A DNA stretch of 64,000 nucleotides, taken from Nonomuraea jabiensis (lineage in GTDB: Bacteria > Actinomycetota > Actinomycetes > Streptosporangiales > Streptosporangiaceae). The first letter of the stretch is position 1. Every line of letters starts with the position of its first letter. The stretch lies in NCBI RefSeq assembly GCF_014204795.1, contig NZ_JACHMB010000001.1, positions 1,612,001-1,676,000 on the forward strand, written 5' to 3'. The position numbers were made by a program, and so were the translations under genes. Positions 44,565 to 54,179 of this stretch are shown here, in pieces. Below the pieces are notes generated by a model. It did no database searches. It saw only the letters and a list, made by a program, of their open reading frames with translations, and was not told the DNA's origin.

Positions 44565-44576
44565 TGAAGTGGGGGT

Positions 44577-47500
44577 ATGAGTGCGGAGGAGCTCCTGCTG
44601 AAGACCGGTCGCTATCTGCGCAGGTCGGTCACCAGCGCCGATCTGCATACCCTCTATCTGAAAGGCGGCGTCGAGGGAGACACCTTCTACCGTGACCGGT
44701 GGAGTCACGACAAGGTGGTCCGCTCGACGCACGGCGTGAACTGCACGGGCTCGTGCTCGTGGAAGGTGTTCGTCAAGGACGGCATCATCACCTGGGAGGC
44801 GCAGGAGACCGACTACCCGAGCGTGGGCCCCGACCGCCCCGAGTACGAGCCGCGCGGCTGCCCGCGCGGCGCCGCCTTCTCCTGGTACACCTACTCGCCG
44901 ACCCGGGTCCGCTACCCGTACGCCCGTCGCGTCCTCGTCGAGATGTACCTGGAAGCGAAGAAACGCGTGAACGGCGACCCGGTCGACGCATGGGCATATG
45001 TCGTGAAAAACCCGTTGAAAAGGCGTCGCTACCAGTCCGCCCGCGGCACCGGCGGCCTCGTCCGCGTCACCTGGGACCTCGCCACCGAGATGATCGCCGC
45101 CGCCCACGTCCACACCATCCAGCGGTACGGCCCCGACCGGATCGCCGGCTTCTCCCCCATCCCCGCCATGTCGATGGTCTCCCAGGCGGTCGGCTCCCGG
45201 TTCCTGTCGCTGATCGGGGGCGCCATGCTCTCCTTCTACGACTGGTACGCCGACCTGCCCGTGGCCTCCCCCCAGGTCTTCGGCGACCAGACCGACGTGC
45301 CGGAGTCGGCCGACTGGTGGGACGCCGCGTACCTGATGATGTGGGGCTCGAACGTCCCCGTCACCCGCACCCCCGACGCGCACTGGATGGCCGAGGCCCG
45401 CTACCGGGGCCAGAAGGTCGTCGTGGTCTCCCCCGACTACAGCGACGCCGCCAAGTTCGCCGACGAGTTCGTCAGCGTGCGGCCCGGCACGGACGGCGCG
45501 CTGGCCATGGCCATGGGGCACGTGCTGCTGAAGGAGTTCTTCGTCGAGCGCGGGACGCCGTACTTCACCGACTACGTCAAGCGCTTCACCGACCTGCCGT
45601 TCCTCGTCCGCCTCGAGGAGCGCGCGGGCGCTTACGTGCCCGGCAGGTTCCTCACCGCCAGGGACCTGGGCTCGGAGGAGGAGGCGGCCGAGTGGAAGAC
45701 CGTGCTCATGTCGGAGGCCGGCGAGCCCGTCGTGCCGAACGGCTCGGCCGGCTTCCGCTGGACCGAGTCCGGCAAGGGCCGCTGGAACCTCGACCTCGGC
45801 ACCGACCCCAAGCTCACCCTGTACGGGGGCGAGCCGGCCGAGGTCCTGCTGCCCCGCTTCGACGGCGGCCGCTCGGTACGCAGGGGCGTCCCGACGGTCA
45901 AGGTCGGGGAGCACCTGGTGACCACGGTGTTCGACCTGCTGCTGGCCCAGTACGGGGTGGCGCGCGACGGGCTGCCGGGCGTCTGGCCGGCGGGTTACGA
46001 GGACGCCGCGGAGCCGTACACGCCGGCCTGGCAGGAGGGCATCACGGGCGTGCCCGCCGGGAGGGCGGTGAAGATCGCCCGAGAGTTCGCGAGGACGGCC
46101 GAGTCGACCCGGGGCCGATGCATGATCATCCTGGGGGCGGGCGCCACGCACTGGTTCCACGGCGACACGATGTACCGGGCGTTCCTGTCGCTCCTCCTGC
46201 TGACCGGCTGCCAGGGCCGCAACGGCGGCGGCTGGGCGCACTACGTGGGCCAGGAGAAATGCCGGCCCCTGGCCGGCTGGGCGCTGCTGGCCGGCGCCCT
46301 CGACTGGGCGCGCCCGCCGCGGCAGGTCCCGGGCACGCCGTACTGGTACCTGCACACCGACCAGTGGCGCTACGACCACTTCGACGCGGGCGACCTGGCC
46401 TCGCCCCTCGGTCCCGGCACGTTCCGCGGCAAGCGCACCGCCGAGCTGGTGGCGCAGGCCGTCAGGAACGGCTGGATGCCGATGGCGCCGACGTTCGACC
46501 GCAACCCCCTGGAGCTCGGCGACGCCGACGACCCCATCGCCTTCACGCGCGAGGAGCTCCGCTCGGGCCGCCTCGGCTACGCCGCCGAGCGCCCGGACGA
46601 CCCGCGCAACTGGCCCCGCGTGCTCACGCTCTGGCGCTCGAACCTCCTCGGCTCCTCCGCCAAGGGCAGCGAGTACTTCCAGCACCACCTCCTCGGCGCC
46701 ATCTCGAACCTGCCGGACCCCGACAGCCGGGCCCCGAGCGGCAAGCTGGACCTGCTGGTCACGCTCGACTTCAGGATGACGTCCTCGACGATCTTCTCCG
46801 ACATCGTGCTCCCGGCCGCCACCTGGTACGAGAAGCACGACCTGTCGTCCACGGACATGCACCCGTTCGTGCACGCGTTCAACCCGGCGATCAGCCCGCC
46901 CTGGGAGACAAAGACCGATTTTTCGGCGTTTCATGCCATCGCCCGCACCTTCAGCAAGCTCGGCGAGAAGCACCTCGGCGTCCGCAGGGACGTGGTCGCG
47001 ACGGCGTACCAGCACGACACCCCGGGCGAGCTGGCGAGGGGCGGCGGGCCCGAGCTCAAGGTGGTGGAGCGCGACTACGGCGCCATCGCCGAGAAGCTGG
47101 CGGCGCTCGGCCCCCTCACGGAGAGGCTGGGCATCCCGGTCAAGGGCGTGACGTTCATGCCCGGCGAGGAGGTGACCTGGCTGGGCCAGTCGTGCGGCCT
47201 GGTGCCGCGCGGCGTGGCCAAGGGCCGGCCGGAGCTCGACACCGACGCCAAGGCGTGCGAGGCGATCCTGGCCCTGTCGGGCGTCAGCAACGGCAGGCTG
47301 GCCGCGCAGGGCTTCAGGCAGCTCGCCGAGCGCACGGGCAAAGACTTCGAGGACCTGGTCAACGTCTGGCACCGGATCGTCTTCTCCGACACCCAGGCCA
47401 GGCCGGTACAGGTCGCCGCCAGCCCCGAGTGGTCGGGCAAGGAGTCGCACGAGCGGCGCTACTCGCCCTTCACCATCAACGTCGAGAACGGCAAGCCCTG

Positions 47501-48071
47501 GCACACGCTCACCGGCCGCATGCACTTCTTCCTCGATCACGACTGGATGCACGAGTACGGCGAGTCGCTGCCGATCTACCGCCCGCCGCTGGACCTGGCG
47601 GCGCTGTTCGGCGAGGCGGGCACGCTGCGCTTCCTGACCCCGCACAGCAAGTGGTCCATCCACTCCGAGTTCCAGGACAACCTGCTCATGCTGTCGCTGT
47701 CGAGGGGCGGCCCGACGATCTGGATGTCGGTCGAGGACGCGGCCGGGCTCGGGATCGCGGACAACGACTGGATCGAGGCGGTCAACCGCAACGGCGTGGT
47801 CGTGGCCAGGGCGATCGTCTCGCACCGCATGCCGAAGGGCACGGTGTACATGTACCACACGCAGGAACGCCTGATCGACGTGCCCAAGTCGGAGGCGACC
47901 GGCCGCAGGGGCGGCATCCACAACGCGCTGACCAGGGTGCTCATCAAGCCCACCCACATGATCGGCGGCTACGCCCAGCTCTCGTACGGCTTCAACTACT
48001 TCGGCCCCACCGGCAACCAGCGCGACGAGATCACCACCATCCGCCGCAGATCACAGGAGGTGCGCTTCTGA
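44577..48071 (+). CDS. narG: Respiratory nitrate reductase alpha subunit
   Basis: Molybdenum-bisMGD catalytic subunit reducing nitrate to nitrite. 1164 residues. The FS0 cluster ligands are His52, Cys56, Cys60 and Cys95 (THGVNCTGSC and GCPRGAAF). The Asp in LSFYDWYADLP corresponds to the Mo-coordinating Asp of NarG. No twin-arginine signal is present, so the active site faces the cytoplasm, as expected for NarG. It is the first gene of narGHJI, with a one-base overlap into narH. It is slightly shorter than the ~1230 residues usual in the family. Confidence 0.97.
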   Translation: MSAEELLLKTGRYLRRSVTSADLHTLYLKGGVEGDTFYRDRWSHDKVVRSTHGVNCTGSCSWKVFVKDGIITWEAQETDYPSVGPDRPEYEPRGCPRGAAFSWYTYSPTRVRYPYARRVLVEMYLEAKKRVNGDPVDAWAYVVKNPLKRRRYQSARGTGGLVRVTWDLATEMIAAAHVHTIQRYGPDRIAGFSPIPAMSMVSQAVGSRFLSLIGGAMLSFYDWYADLPVASPQVFGDQTDVPESADWWDAAYLMMWGSNVPVTRTPDAHWMAEARYRGQKVVVVSPDYSDAAKFADEFVSVRPGTDGALAMAMGHVLLKEFFVERGTPYFTDYVKRFTDLPFLVRLEERAGAYVPGRFLTARDLGSEEEAAEWKTVLMSEAGEPVVPNGSAGFRWTESGKGRWNLDLGTDPKLTLYGGEPAEVLLPRFDGGRSVRRGVPTVKVGEHLVTTVFDLLLAQYGVARDGLPGVWPAGYEDAAEPYTPAWQEGITGVPAGRAVKIAREFARTAESTRGRCMIILGAGATHWFHGDTMYRAFLSLLLLTGCQGRNGGGWAHYVGQEKCRPLAGWALLAGALDWARPPRQVPGTPYWYLHTDQWRYDHFDAGDLASPLGPGTFRGKRTAELVAQAVRNGWMPMAPTFDRNPLELGDADDPIAFTREELRSGRLGYAAERPDDPRNWPRVLTLWRSNLLGSSAKGSEYFQHHLLGAISNLPDPDSRAPSGKLDLLVTLDFRMTSSTIFSDIVLPAATWYEKHDLSSTDMHPFVHAFNPAISPPWETKTDFSAFHAIARTFSKLGEKHLGVRRDVVATAYQHDTPGELARGGGPELKVVERDYGAIAEKLAALGPLTERLGIPVKGVTFMPGEEVTWLGQSCGLVPRGVAKGRPELDTDAKACEAILALSGVSNGRLAAQGFRQLAERTGKDFEDLVNVWHRIVFSDTQARPVQVAASPEWSGKESHERRYSPFTINVENGKPWHTLTGRMHFFLDHDWMHEYGESLPIYRPPLDLAALFGEAGTLRFLTPHSKWSIHSEFQDNLLMLSLSRGGPTIWMSVEDAAGLGIADNDWIEAVNRNGVVVARAIVSHRMPKGTVYMYHTQERLIDVPKSEATGRRGGIHNALTRVLIKPTHMIGGYAQLSYGFNYFGPTGNQRDEITTIRRRSQEVRF

Positions 48072-49678
48072 TGGCCACGATCATGGCCCAGATCGCCATG
48101 GTGATGAACCTGGACAAGTGCATCGGCTGCCACACCTGCTCGGTCACCTGCAAGCAGACCTGGACCAACCGGGCGGGCGTCGAGTACGTCTGGTTCAACA
48201 ACGTCGAGACCCGCCCCGGCCAGGGTTACCCGAGGCGCTACGAGGACCAGGACCGCTGGCGCGGCGGCTGGACGCTCGACAGGCGGGGCAGGCTCAAGCT
48301 CAGGGCGGGCGGCCGCCTCCGCAAGCTGCTCACCATCTTCGCCAACCCCCTCATGCCCGCGCTCCAGGACTACTACGAGCCCTGGACGTACGACTACGAG
48401 AACCTCATCAGGGCGCCCCTCTCCGAGGACGTCCCCGTCGCGCCGCCCAGGTCGCTCATCAGCAACCGGCCCACCAAGATCGAGTGGAGCGCCAACTGGG
48501 ACGACGACCTCGGCGGCGACCCCTCGCCCGACCCCGTGCTCGCCAAGGTGTCGGACCAGGTCAAGCTGGCCTTCGAGCAGGCGTTCATGTTCTACCTGCC
48601 GCGCATCTGCGAGCACTGCCTCAACCCGTCGTGCGTGGCCTCGTGCCCGTCGGGCGCCCTGTACAAGCGGGCCGAGGACGGCATCGTGCTCGTGGACCAG
48701 GACAAGTGCCGGGGCTGGCGCATGTGCGTGACGGGCTGCCCGTACAAGAAGATCTACTTCAACCACAAGACCGGCAAAGCGGAGAAGTGCACGTTCTGCT
48801 ACCCGCGCGTGGAGGTCGGGCTGCCGACGGTCTGCTCGGAGACCTGCGTCGGGCGCCTGCGCTACCTCGGGGTCCTGCTGTACGACGCCGACCGCGTGGC
48901 GGCGGCCGCCTCGGTGGCCAACGAGCGCGACCTGTACGAGGCCCAGCTGGACCTGTTCGTCGACCCGTACGACCCGGCGGTGGACGCCGCGGACCTGCCC
49001 GCCGACTGGGTGGAGGCCGCCCGGCGGTCCCCGGTGTACGACCTGATCAAGAAATATCGGATAGCGCTGCCGTTGCACCCGGAGTACCGGACTCTCCCGA
49101 TGGTCTGGTACGTCCCGCCGCTCTCCCCCGTCGTGGACGCGCTCGCCGAAGGCGGCCACGACGGCGAGGACGCGGTCAACCTGTTCGCCGCCATCGAGTC
49201 GCTCCGCATCCCCGTCGGCTACCTGGCCGAACTGTTCACCGCCGGCGACCCGGCGCCCGTGACCGCCGCGCTGCGCCGGCTGGCGGCGATGCGCTCGTAC
49301 ATGCGCTCGGTCAACCTGGGGCAGCCGCCCGTCCTGGCGGACGCGGGCCTGGCGGAGGAGCAGGTGCACGACATGTACCGGCTGCTGGCACTGGCCAAGT
49401 ACGACGAGCGCTATGTGATCCCGACCGCCTTCGGGAACATCCCGCCCGGGATCGTCGAGGAGGGCGGCTGCAGCCTCGACTACGACGGCGGGCCCGGCAT
49501 GCAGGGCCCGTTCGGCGAGGCGTCGGGCCGGCCCGACCCGGTCGCGGTGGAGACCTTCCACGGCCTGAAGCAGCGCCAGACCAGCGACGAGATCACCCGC
49601 GACCGGGTGAACCTGCTCAACTGGGACGGCCGCGGCATCCCCGCCGGCCTGTTCCCGACCAAGAGGAGAAAATCATGA
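48071..49678 (+). CDS. narH: Respiratory nitrate reductase beta subunit
   Basis: Electron-transfer subunit linking NarI haems to NarG. 535 residues. Four cysteine groups are visible: CIGCHTCSVTC, CEHCLNPSCVASCP, CRGWRMCVTGCP and CTFCYPR with CSETC. The Trp in CRGWRMC replaces a Cys, making one [3Fe-4S] cluster as in other NarH proteins. The ATG overlaps the narG stop and its own stop overlaps narJ (ATGA), so translation is coupled. Confidence 0.97.
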   Translation: MATIMAQIAMVMNLDKCIGCHTCSVTCKQTWTNRAGVEYVWFNNVETRPGQGYPRRYEDQDRWRGGWTLDRRGRLKLRAGGRLRKLLTIFANPLMPALQDYYEPWTYDYENLIRAPLSEDVPVAPPRSLISNRPTKIEWSANWDDDLGGDPSPDPVLAKVSDQVKLAFEQAFMFYLPRICEHCLNPSCVASCPSGALYKRAEDGIVLVDQDKCRGWRMCVTGCPYKKIYFNHKTGKAEKCTFCYPRVEVGLPTVCSETCVGRLRYLGVLLYDADRVAAAASVANERDLYEAQLDLFVDPYDPAVDAADLPADWVEAARRSPVYDLIKKYRIALPLHPEYRTLPMVWYVPPLSPVVDALAEGGHDGEDAVNLFAAIESLRIPVGYLAELFTAGDPAPVTAALRRLAAMRSYMRSVNLGQPPVLADAGLAEEQVHDMYRLLALAKYDERYVIPTAFGNIPPGIVEEGGCSLDYDGGPGMQGPFGEASGRPDPVAVETFHGLKQRQTSDEITRDRVNLLNWDGRGIPAGLFPTKRRKS

Positions 49679-50229
49679 GTAGCGCCGTCGTCTGGCAGGC
49701 CGCCGCGCACCTCCTCGCCTATCCCGACGAGCGCTTCTGGCACCGGCTCCCGCTCATCAAGGAGGCCGCCGAGCCGCACTTCGGGACGTTCCTGTCGCGC
49801 GTCTCCGACCTCGGGCCCGGCGAGCTGGCAGCGCACTACGTGGAGACGTTCGACCTGCACCGGCGCTGCTGCCTCTACCTCACCTACTACACCGACGGCG
49901 ACACCCGCCGCCGCGGCCGGTCGCTGGCCGCGCTGAAACAGCGCTACCGGGCGGCCGGGTGGGAACTGATGGACGACGAACTGCCCGACTTCCTGCCGGT
50001 GATGCTGGAGTTCGCCGCGCTCGACCCCGCGGGCGCCGAGCTGCTCAGGGAGCACAGGCCGGGGCTGGAGCTGCTGCTCACGGCCCTGACCGACCACGAC
50101 TCGCCGTACGCGTACGTGATCGGCGCGGTGTGCGCGGTGCTGCCGCCGATCACCGCCGCCGAGCGGCTCCAGGCCACCCGCCTGGCCCAGGCCGGGCCGC
50201 CGGCCGAGACCGTAGGAGGTTACCTGTGA
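49675..50229 (+). CDS. narJ: Nitrate reductase assembly chaperone
   Basis: 184 residues of the TorD/NarJ chaperone family, needed to insert the Mo cofactor into NarG. VETFDLHRRCCLYLTYYTDGDTRRRG is the conserved family block. It overlaps narH upstream and narI downstream (GTGA), and AGGAGG precedes narI. It is not part of the final membrane complex. Confidence 0.94.
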   Translation: MSSAVVWQAAAHLLAYPDERFWHRLPLIKEAAEPHFGTFLSRVSDLGPGELAAHYVETFDLHRRCCLYLTYYTDGDTRRRGRSLAALKQRYRAAGWELMDDELPDFLPVMLEFAALDPAGAELLREHRPGLELLLTALTDHDSPYAYVIGAVCAVLPPITAAERLQATRLAQAGPPAETVGGYL

Positions 50230-50906
50230 GCTGGGCCGAGAGCACGCTCTGGGTGGTCTTGCCGTACCTGACCCTGCTGGTCTTCGCGGGCGGGCTGATC
50301 TGGCGCTACCGTTACGACAAGTTCGGCTGGACGACCCGCTCGTCCCAGCTCTACGAGGCCCCGCTGCTGCGCCTGGCCAGCCCGCTGTTCCACTACGGCC
50401 TGATCTTCGTGATCATCGGCCACGTGACCGGCCTGCTCATCCCGGTGAGCTGGACCGACGCGATCGGCGTGTCCAACGCCGCCTACCACCTGAACGCCAT
50501 CATCTGGGGCGGGCTCGCGAGCCTGGCCACGCTGGTCGGGCTGGCCCTGCTGATCTACCGCCGCCGCACCACCGGCCCGGTGTTCACGGCGACCACGGCC
50601 AACGACAAGACGATGTACGCGGTGCTGGCGGCCTCGATCGTGGCGGGCGCGGTGACGACGGTCGCCGGGTTCGTGCCGAGCGACGTCAGCTACCGCACCA
50701 CGGTCGCACCCTGGTTCCGCGGCATCTTCATCCTCCAGCCGGACGCCGCCGCGATGCGTCAGGCCGACGTCCTTTACAAGGTGCACACGCTCATTGGGAT
50801 GGCGCTGTTCGTACTTTTCCCGTTCAGCCGCCTGGTGCATGCTTTTTCCGCCCCGTTGGGCTATTTGTTCCGTCCTTACATCGTGTATCGGAGTCGCACC
50901 CGATAG
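50226..50906 (+). CDS. narI: Respiratory nitrate reductase gamma subunit (cytochrome b)
   Basis: 226 residues, five transmembrane helices, GTG start. Haem-ligand histidines are visible in PLFHYGLIFVIIGHVTG and in HTLIGMALFVLFPFSRLVHAFS. It takes electrons from quinol and passes them through NarH to NarG, anchoring the complex. It is the last gene of the operon; no narK transporter follows in the window. Confidence 0.95.
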   Translation: MSWAESTLWVVLPYLTLLVFAGGLIWRYRYDKFGWTTRSSQLYEAPLLRLASPLFHYGLIFVIIGHVTGLLIPVSWTDAIGVSNAAYHLNAIIWGGLASLATLVGLALLIYRRRTTGPVFTATTANDKTMYAVLAASIVAGAVTTVAGFVPSDVSYRTTVAPWFRGIFILQPDAAAMRQADVLYKVHTLIGMALFVLFPFSRLVHAFSAPLGYLFRPYIVYRSRTR

Positions 50907-50953
50907 CGTGCCGGGCGTCTGCCAGGGGCGGGAGTAGGCGAGAATCGACCCTT

Positions 50954-51574
50954 GTGAAGCACGGGTACACCAACAGCACAGTCGGCGACGGCGCCCTGGT
51001 CGTGAAGTGCTACCAGGGCCCGGAGGCGGCGTTCCGGCTGGGCACGGAGAGCAGATACCTGCGCCGGCTGCGCGGCCGGCTCCCGGTCCCCCGCGTTCAC
51101 CAGGTCACCTCGACCAGCCTGACCACGCGCTTCGTCTCCGGCGCCCACGGCCAGGACCTCATCGACGAGGGACACGGCGCCGAGGTGCTCGCCGAGTGCG
51201 GCCGGGTCCTGTCCGGCATCCACCGGCTGGGCATCGTGCACGGCGACTTCGGCCCGCAGAACATGCTGTTCGACCCGGCCACGTTCCGCACGGCCGCGAT
51301 CCTCGACTGGGAGTGGGCCCACCCCGGACGCCCGGTCGAGGACCTCGCGTGGTGCGAGTGGATCATCCGCAGCCACCACCCGGAGCACGTTGCGCTGCTG
51401 TCACGTTTCTTCGCCGCGTACGACGGGCCCGTCCCCTCGTGGGAGGAGCGCCGGGAGGCGATGGTGGCGCGCTGCCGCGACCTGATCGACTTCTGCGCCC
51501 GCTGGGAGCCCGGCGGGGCGGGCGAGAAGCTCTGGTACGAACGCCTCGACACGACGGCCGCCTGGACGGAGTAG
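50954..51574 (+). CDS. Aminoglycoside phosphotransferase-like kinase
   Basis: 206 residues from a GTG start. The catalytic loop is VHGDFGPQNML and the Mg-binding loop is ILDWEWAHPG, the APH/choline-kinase pattern. The N-lobe is short: a Lys in VVKCYQG and Glu in ESRYLRRL are present, but no glycine-rich loop is evident. The substrate is unknown and resistance should not be assumed. It converges with a second phosphotransferase gene. Confidence 0.82.
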   Translation: MKHGYTNSTVGDGALVVKCYQGPEAAFRLGTESRYLRRLRGRLPVPRVHQVTSTSLTTRFVSGAHGQDLIDEGHGAEVLAECGRVLSGIHRLGIVHGDFGPQNMLFDPATFRTAAILDWEWAHPGRPVEDLAWCEWIIRSHHPEHVALLSRFFAAYDGPVPSWEERREAMVARCRDLIDFCARWEPGGAGEKLWYERLDTTAAWTE

Positions 51575-51581
51575 CGGCGCC

Positions 51582-52262
51582 TCAGCCCGCCCCGGCGGGC
51601 CTCAGGCCGCGGATCAGCGCCACCGCCGCGTCCTCCAGCCCGGTCTCCCGCTCGGTGAGCGCCCGGTCGGCGGCCCGGCGCGCCGCGGCCCGGTCGAGCC
51701 CGTCGCCGAAGTCCATGGCGGAGCCCAGCCCGGCGACCAGCGCGACGAGGCCCCGCCGCGCCACCTCGGCGAACTCGACCTCGTCCACGGCCGCCTGCGC
51801 GAAGATCACCGCGGACATCGCGCAGTCGAACCCGGGCGGCCCGTCCTGGCTGTTGCACCAGTCGATCACGACCGGGCCCCGGGGCGTGAGCATGACGTTG
51901 TCGGGGTGCAGGTCCAGATGGAGCACCCGGTCACCGGGATCGGCGGACGCCAGCGCCGGGATCTCGTGCAGCCGCCGCAGCAGCCGCGCGATGGTCCCGC
52001 CCGCCTCCTCGGCGGTGATCTCCCCGTCGAACAGCGCCCGCAACATCGTCGGCCCCGGCAGCCGCCCCATCACCAGCTCGGTGGCCGCCCCGGCGCCGGG
52101 GTGGAGCTCGGGCACCGGATATCCGTGGCCGGCCACGTGCGCGATGACCGCTGCCTCCCGCCGCGCGTCGATCGGGATCCGGTAGCGGCGTAAGACCCGC
52201 TCGTCGTCGATCGCGTACACGTCCGCGGTGCGCCCGGACCCCAGCAGCTCGCCGACCTCCAT
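51582..52262 (-). CDS. APH-family phosphotransferase
   Basis: 226 residues. N-lobe: LLGSGRTADVYAIDDERVLRRY gives a complete glycine-rich loop. C-lobe: LHLDLHPDNVML (catalytic Asp) and VVIDWCNSQDG (Mg-binding Asp). This is the group of predicted small-molecule kinases; substrate unknown. Start ATG at 52262. The gene tail is seven bases from that of the preceding kinase gene. Confidence 0.85.
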   Translation of the reverse strand: MEVGELLGSGRTADVYAIDDERVLRRYRIPIDARREAAVIAHVAGHGYPVPELHPGAGAATELVMGRLPGPTMLRALFDGEITAEEAGGTIARLLRRLHEIPALASADPGDRVLHLDLHPDNVMLTPRGPVVIDWCNSQDGPPGFDCAMSAVIFAQAAVDEVEFAEVARRGLVALVAGLGSAMDFGDGLDRAAARRAADRALTERETGLEDAAVALIRGLRPAGAG

Positions 52263-52324
52263 GCGCCCCAACCTAGTCAAAAAGCCGTGGCCCGGCCGCG
52301 GGGACGCGGGTTAGGTTCCGTCCC

Positions 52325-53404
52325 ATGGCCGAGATCCACGGTGAGTGCGAGGACCGCTTCGGCGAGGTGCGCGAGCTGCTGGCCGCCTCGCTGGCCAAGG
52401 ACGACGTCGGCGCCTCGGTGGCCGTACACGTGGACGGCGAGCCGGTGGTGGACCTCTGGGGCGGGTACGCCGACGCGGCCCGTACCGTCCCCTGGGAGCG
52501 CGACACCATCACCAACGTCTGGTCCACCACCAAGCCGATGACGGCGCTGTGCGCGCTGATCCTCGCCGACCGGGGCGAGCTCGACCTGGCCGCGCCGGTC
52601 GCCGCCTACTGGCCGGAGTTCGCCGCGGCGGGCAAGGAGCGGGTGCTCGTACGCCACCTGCTCTCCCACACCGCCGGCCTGCCCGTCTGGGACGGGCCGA
52701 TGACGGTCGAGGACCTCTACGACTGGCGCCTGGCCACGGCGCGGCTGGCCGGGCAGGCGCCGCGCTGGGAGCCGGGCGCCGCGGCCGGATACCACGCGAT
52801 CACCCAGGGTTTCCTGGTCGGGGAGGTCGTCCGCCGCGTCACCGGGCGCAGCCTGGGCGCCTTCTTCGCCGAGGAGGTGGCCGGGCCGCTGGGGGCGGAC
52901 TTCCACATCGGCCTCGCCGCCGAGCACGACCCTCGCCTCTCCCCCGTCATCCCGCCCCCGACGCCCATGACAGACTCGCCCGACGTGCCCGCCAACCCCC
53001 TGGTGCGGCCCGAGGACGCCAACACCGTCCCCTGGCGGCGCGCCGAGATCCCGGCCGCGAACGGGCACGGAAACGCCCGCTCGGTCGGCCTCGTACAGTC
53101 GGTCCTGGCCTGCGGCGGGACGCTGCGCGGCGTGCGGCTGCTGTCGGAGGCGGGCTGCGCGCGTGCCGTCGAGGAGCAGTTCCGGGGCTTCGACCGGGTC
53201 CTGGGCACGCGGATGTGGTACGGCATGGGCTACGGCCTGCTGGAGCCGCGTACGTGCTTCTGGGGCGGGATGGGCGGCTCGCTGGTCGTGATCGACCTCG
53301 ACGCCCGCATGACGGTGGCGTACGTGATGAACCGGATGCTCAGCCAGGACGACGACCGTGGCATGGGGTTCTTGCTGGCCGCCTATGAGGCGCTGGCCTC
53401 CTGA
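52325..53404 (+). CDS. Serine hydrolase, beta-lactamase/EstB-like esterase family
   Basis: 359 residues without a clear signal peptide. SxxK appears as STTK in VWSTTKPMTALCAL (near residue 67), with HLLSHTAGLP and WEPGAAAGYHAITQGFLVGE containing the Tyr motif (YHA). The third box is replaced by WGGMGGS, as in family VIII carboxylesterases. An esterase role is more likely than carboxypeptidase; substrate unknown. Confidence 0.87.
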   Translation: MAEIHGECEDRFGEVRELLAASLAKDDVGASVAVHVDGEPVVDLWGGYADAARTVPWERDTITNVWSTTKPMTALCALILADRGELDLAAPVAAYWPEFAAAGKERVLVRHLLSHTAGLPVWDGPMTVEDLYDWRLATARLAGQAPRWEPGAAAGYHAITQGFLVGEVVRRVTGRSLGAFFAEEVAGPLGADFHIGLAAEHDPRLSPVIPPPTPMTDSPDVPANPLVRPEDANTVPWRRAEIPAANGHGNARSVGLVQSVLACGGTLRGVRLLSEAGCARAVEEQFRGFDRVLGTRMWYGMGYGLLEPRTCFWGGMGGSLVVIDLDARMTVAYVMNRMLSQDDDRGMGFLLAAYEALAS

Positions 53405-53490
53405 CGGATTTGTGGCGGCGCTGTAGCCGTCTTGTAGGGCCGTCCATGATCGTTGTATGCGGAACCCCCCGTAAGAAGGGAAGAGCACGT

Positions 53491-53706
53491 ATGCGCGTTC
53501 GTGCAGGTATCGTCGCCGCGGGTATCGCGGCGCTGGCCGCCATCGGCCTCGCCGCCCCGGCGCAGGCCGCAAGCTGGACCTACATCGGCGAATACACCAG
53601 CTACAGCAAGTGTGTAGACATGGGCCAGTCGTACCAGCGTGAAGGCTGGGACGAGTACAAGTGCACGCTCAACGGCACCGGCTGGTACTACCTCTGGGTC
53701 AGGTAG
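53491..53706 (+). CDS. Small secreted protein with two cysteines
   Basis: 71 residues. A signal peptide (RAGIVAAGIAALAAIGLAAPAQA) is followed by a mature part of about 44 residues rich in Tyr and Trp, with Cys in YSKCVDMG and YKCTLNG that could form one disulfide. GAAGGGAAG precedes the ATG. Short exported proteins of this pattern are frequent in actinobacteria; function unknown. A strong terminator hairpin follows. Confidence 0.75.
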   Translation: MRVRAGIVAAGIAALAAIGLAAPAQAASWTYIGEYTSYSKCVDMGQSYQREGWDEYKCTLNGTGWYYLWVR

Positions 53707-53720
53707 TCCCCATTCCCCGG

Positions 53721-53748
53721 CGGCGCCTCCTCGCGAGAGGGGGCGCCG
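53721..53748. terminator. Bidirectional hairpin between convergent genes
   Basis: 12-base arms (CGGCGCCTCCTC / GAGGGGGCGCCG, 11 pairs plus a G-T) enclose a GCGA loop between the small secreted protein gene and the HicB-like gene. A short TT follows on the plus strand. Confidence 0.8.
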
Positions 53749-53771
53749 TTCGCGTGCCGGGGCGCCGCCCG

Positions 53772-54179
53772 CTAGGAGACCTGGCGGGACTCGTCGTTGG
53801 TGCTGCTGCGGATCTGCTGGATGCGCTGCTTGGTCAGGCCGAGCAGCTCGCCGATGTCCCCGTCCGACAGGCCGAGCTCGTGCATGTGCTTGACGCGCTT
53901 CTTGAGCGTGCGCGTGTAGTCCTCGGCGATCGCGGCGGCCTGGCGCTGGAGGGCGGCGAAGTCATCGAGGTCCTGCTCCGACAGGCCCGGCAGCGCGTAG
54001 TGGTAGACGGGCTTGGGCGGCTGCGCGCGGTCGGCGAACAGGAACGGCAGCCCCTCGGCCACGTCCCCGTGCAGCTCCTTCAACGTGCGGGCGGACATGC
54101 CGCCGGCCACGCCGTCCACCTGGGCCAGCCACAGGCTGCCCGCCAGGGTGATGTGAACGTCAACGCGGTCCGCGGTCAT
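53772..54179 (-). CDS. HicB-like N-terminal domain plus sigma-70 region-4-like HTH protein
   Basis: 135 residues. The first ~50 (VDVHITLAGSLWLAQVDGVAGGMSARTL) resemble the HicB half-RNase-H fold seen in type II antitoxins. The C-terminal part is a helix-turn-helix (LSDGDIGELLGLTKQRIQQIR) like sigma region 4. The ATG overlaps the upstream 94-residue gene (ATGA), so the pair is translationally coupled. Antitoxin or autoregulator is a reasonable guess; no canonical HicA is present. Confidence 0.65.
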   Translation of the reverse strand: MTADRVDVHITLAGSLWLAQVDGVAGGMSARTLKELHGDVAEGLPFLFADRAQPPKPVYHYALPGLSEQDLDDFAALQRQAAAIAEDYTRTLKKRVKHMHELGLSDGDIGELLGLTKQRIQQIRSSTNDESRQVS

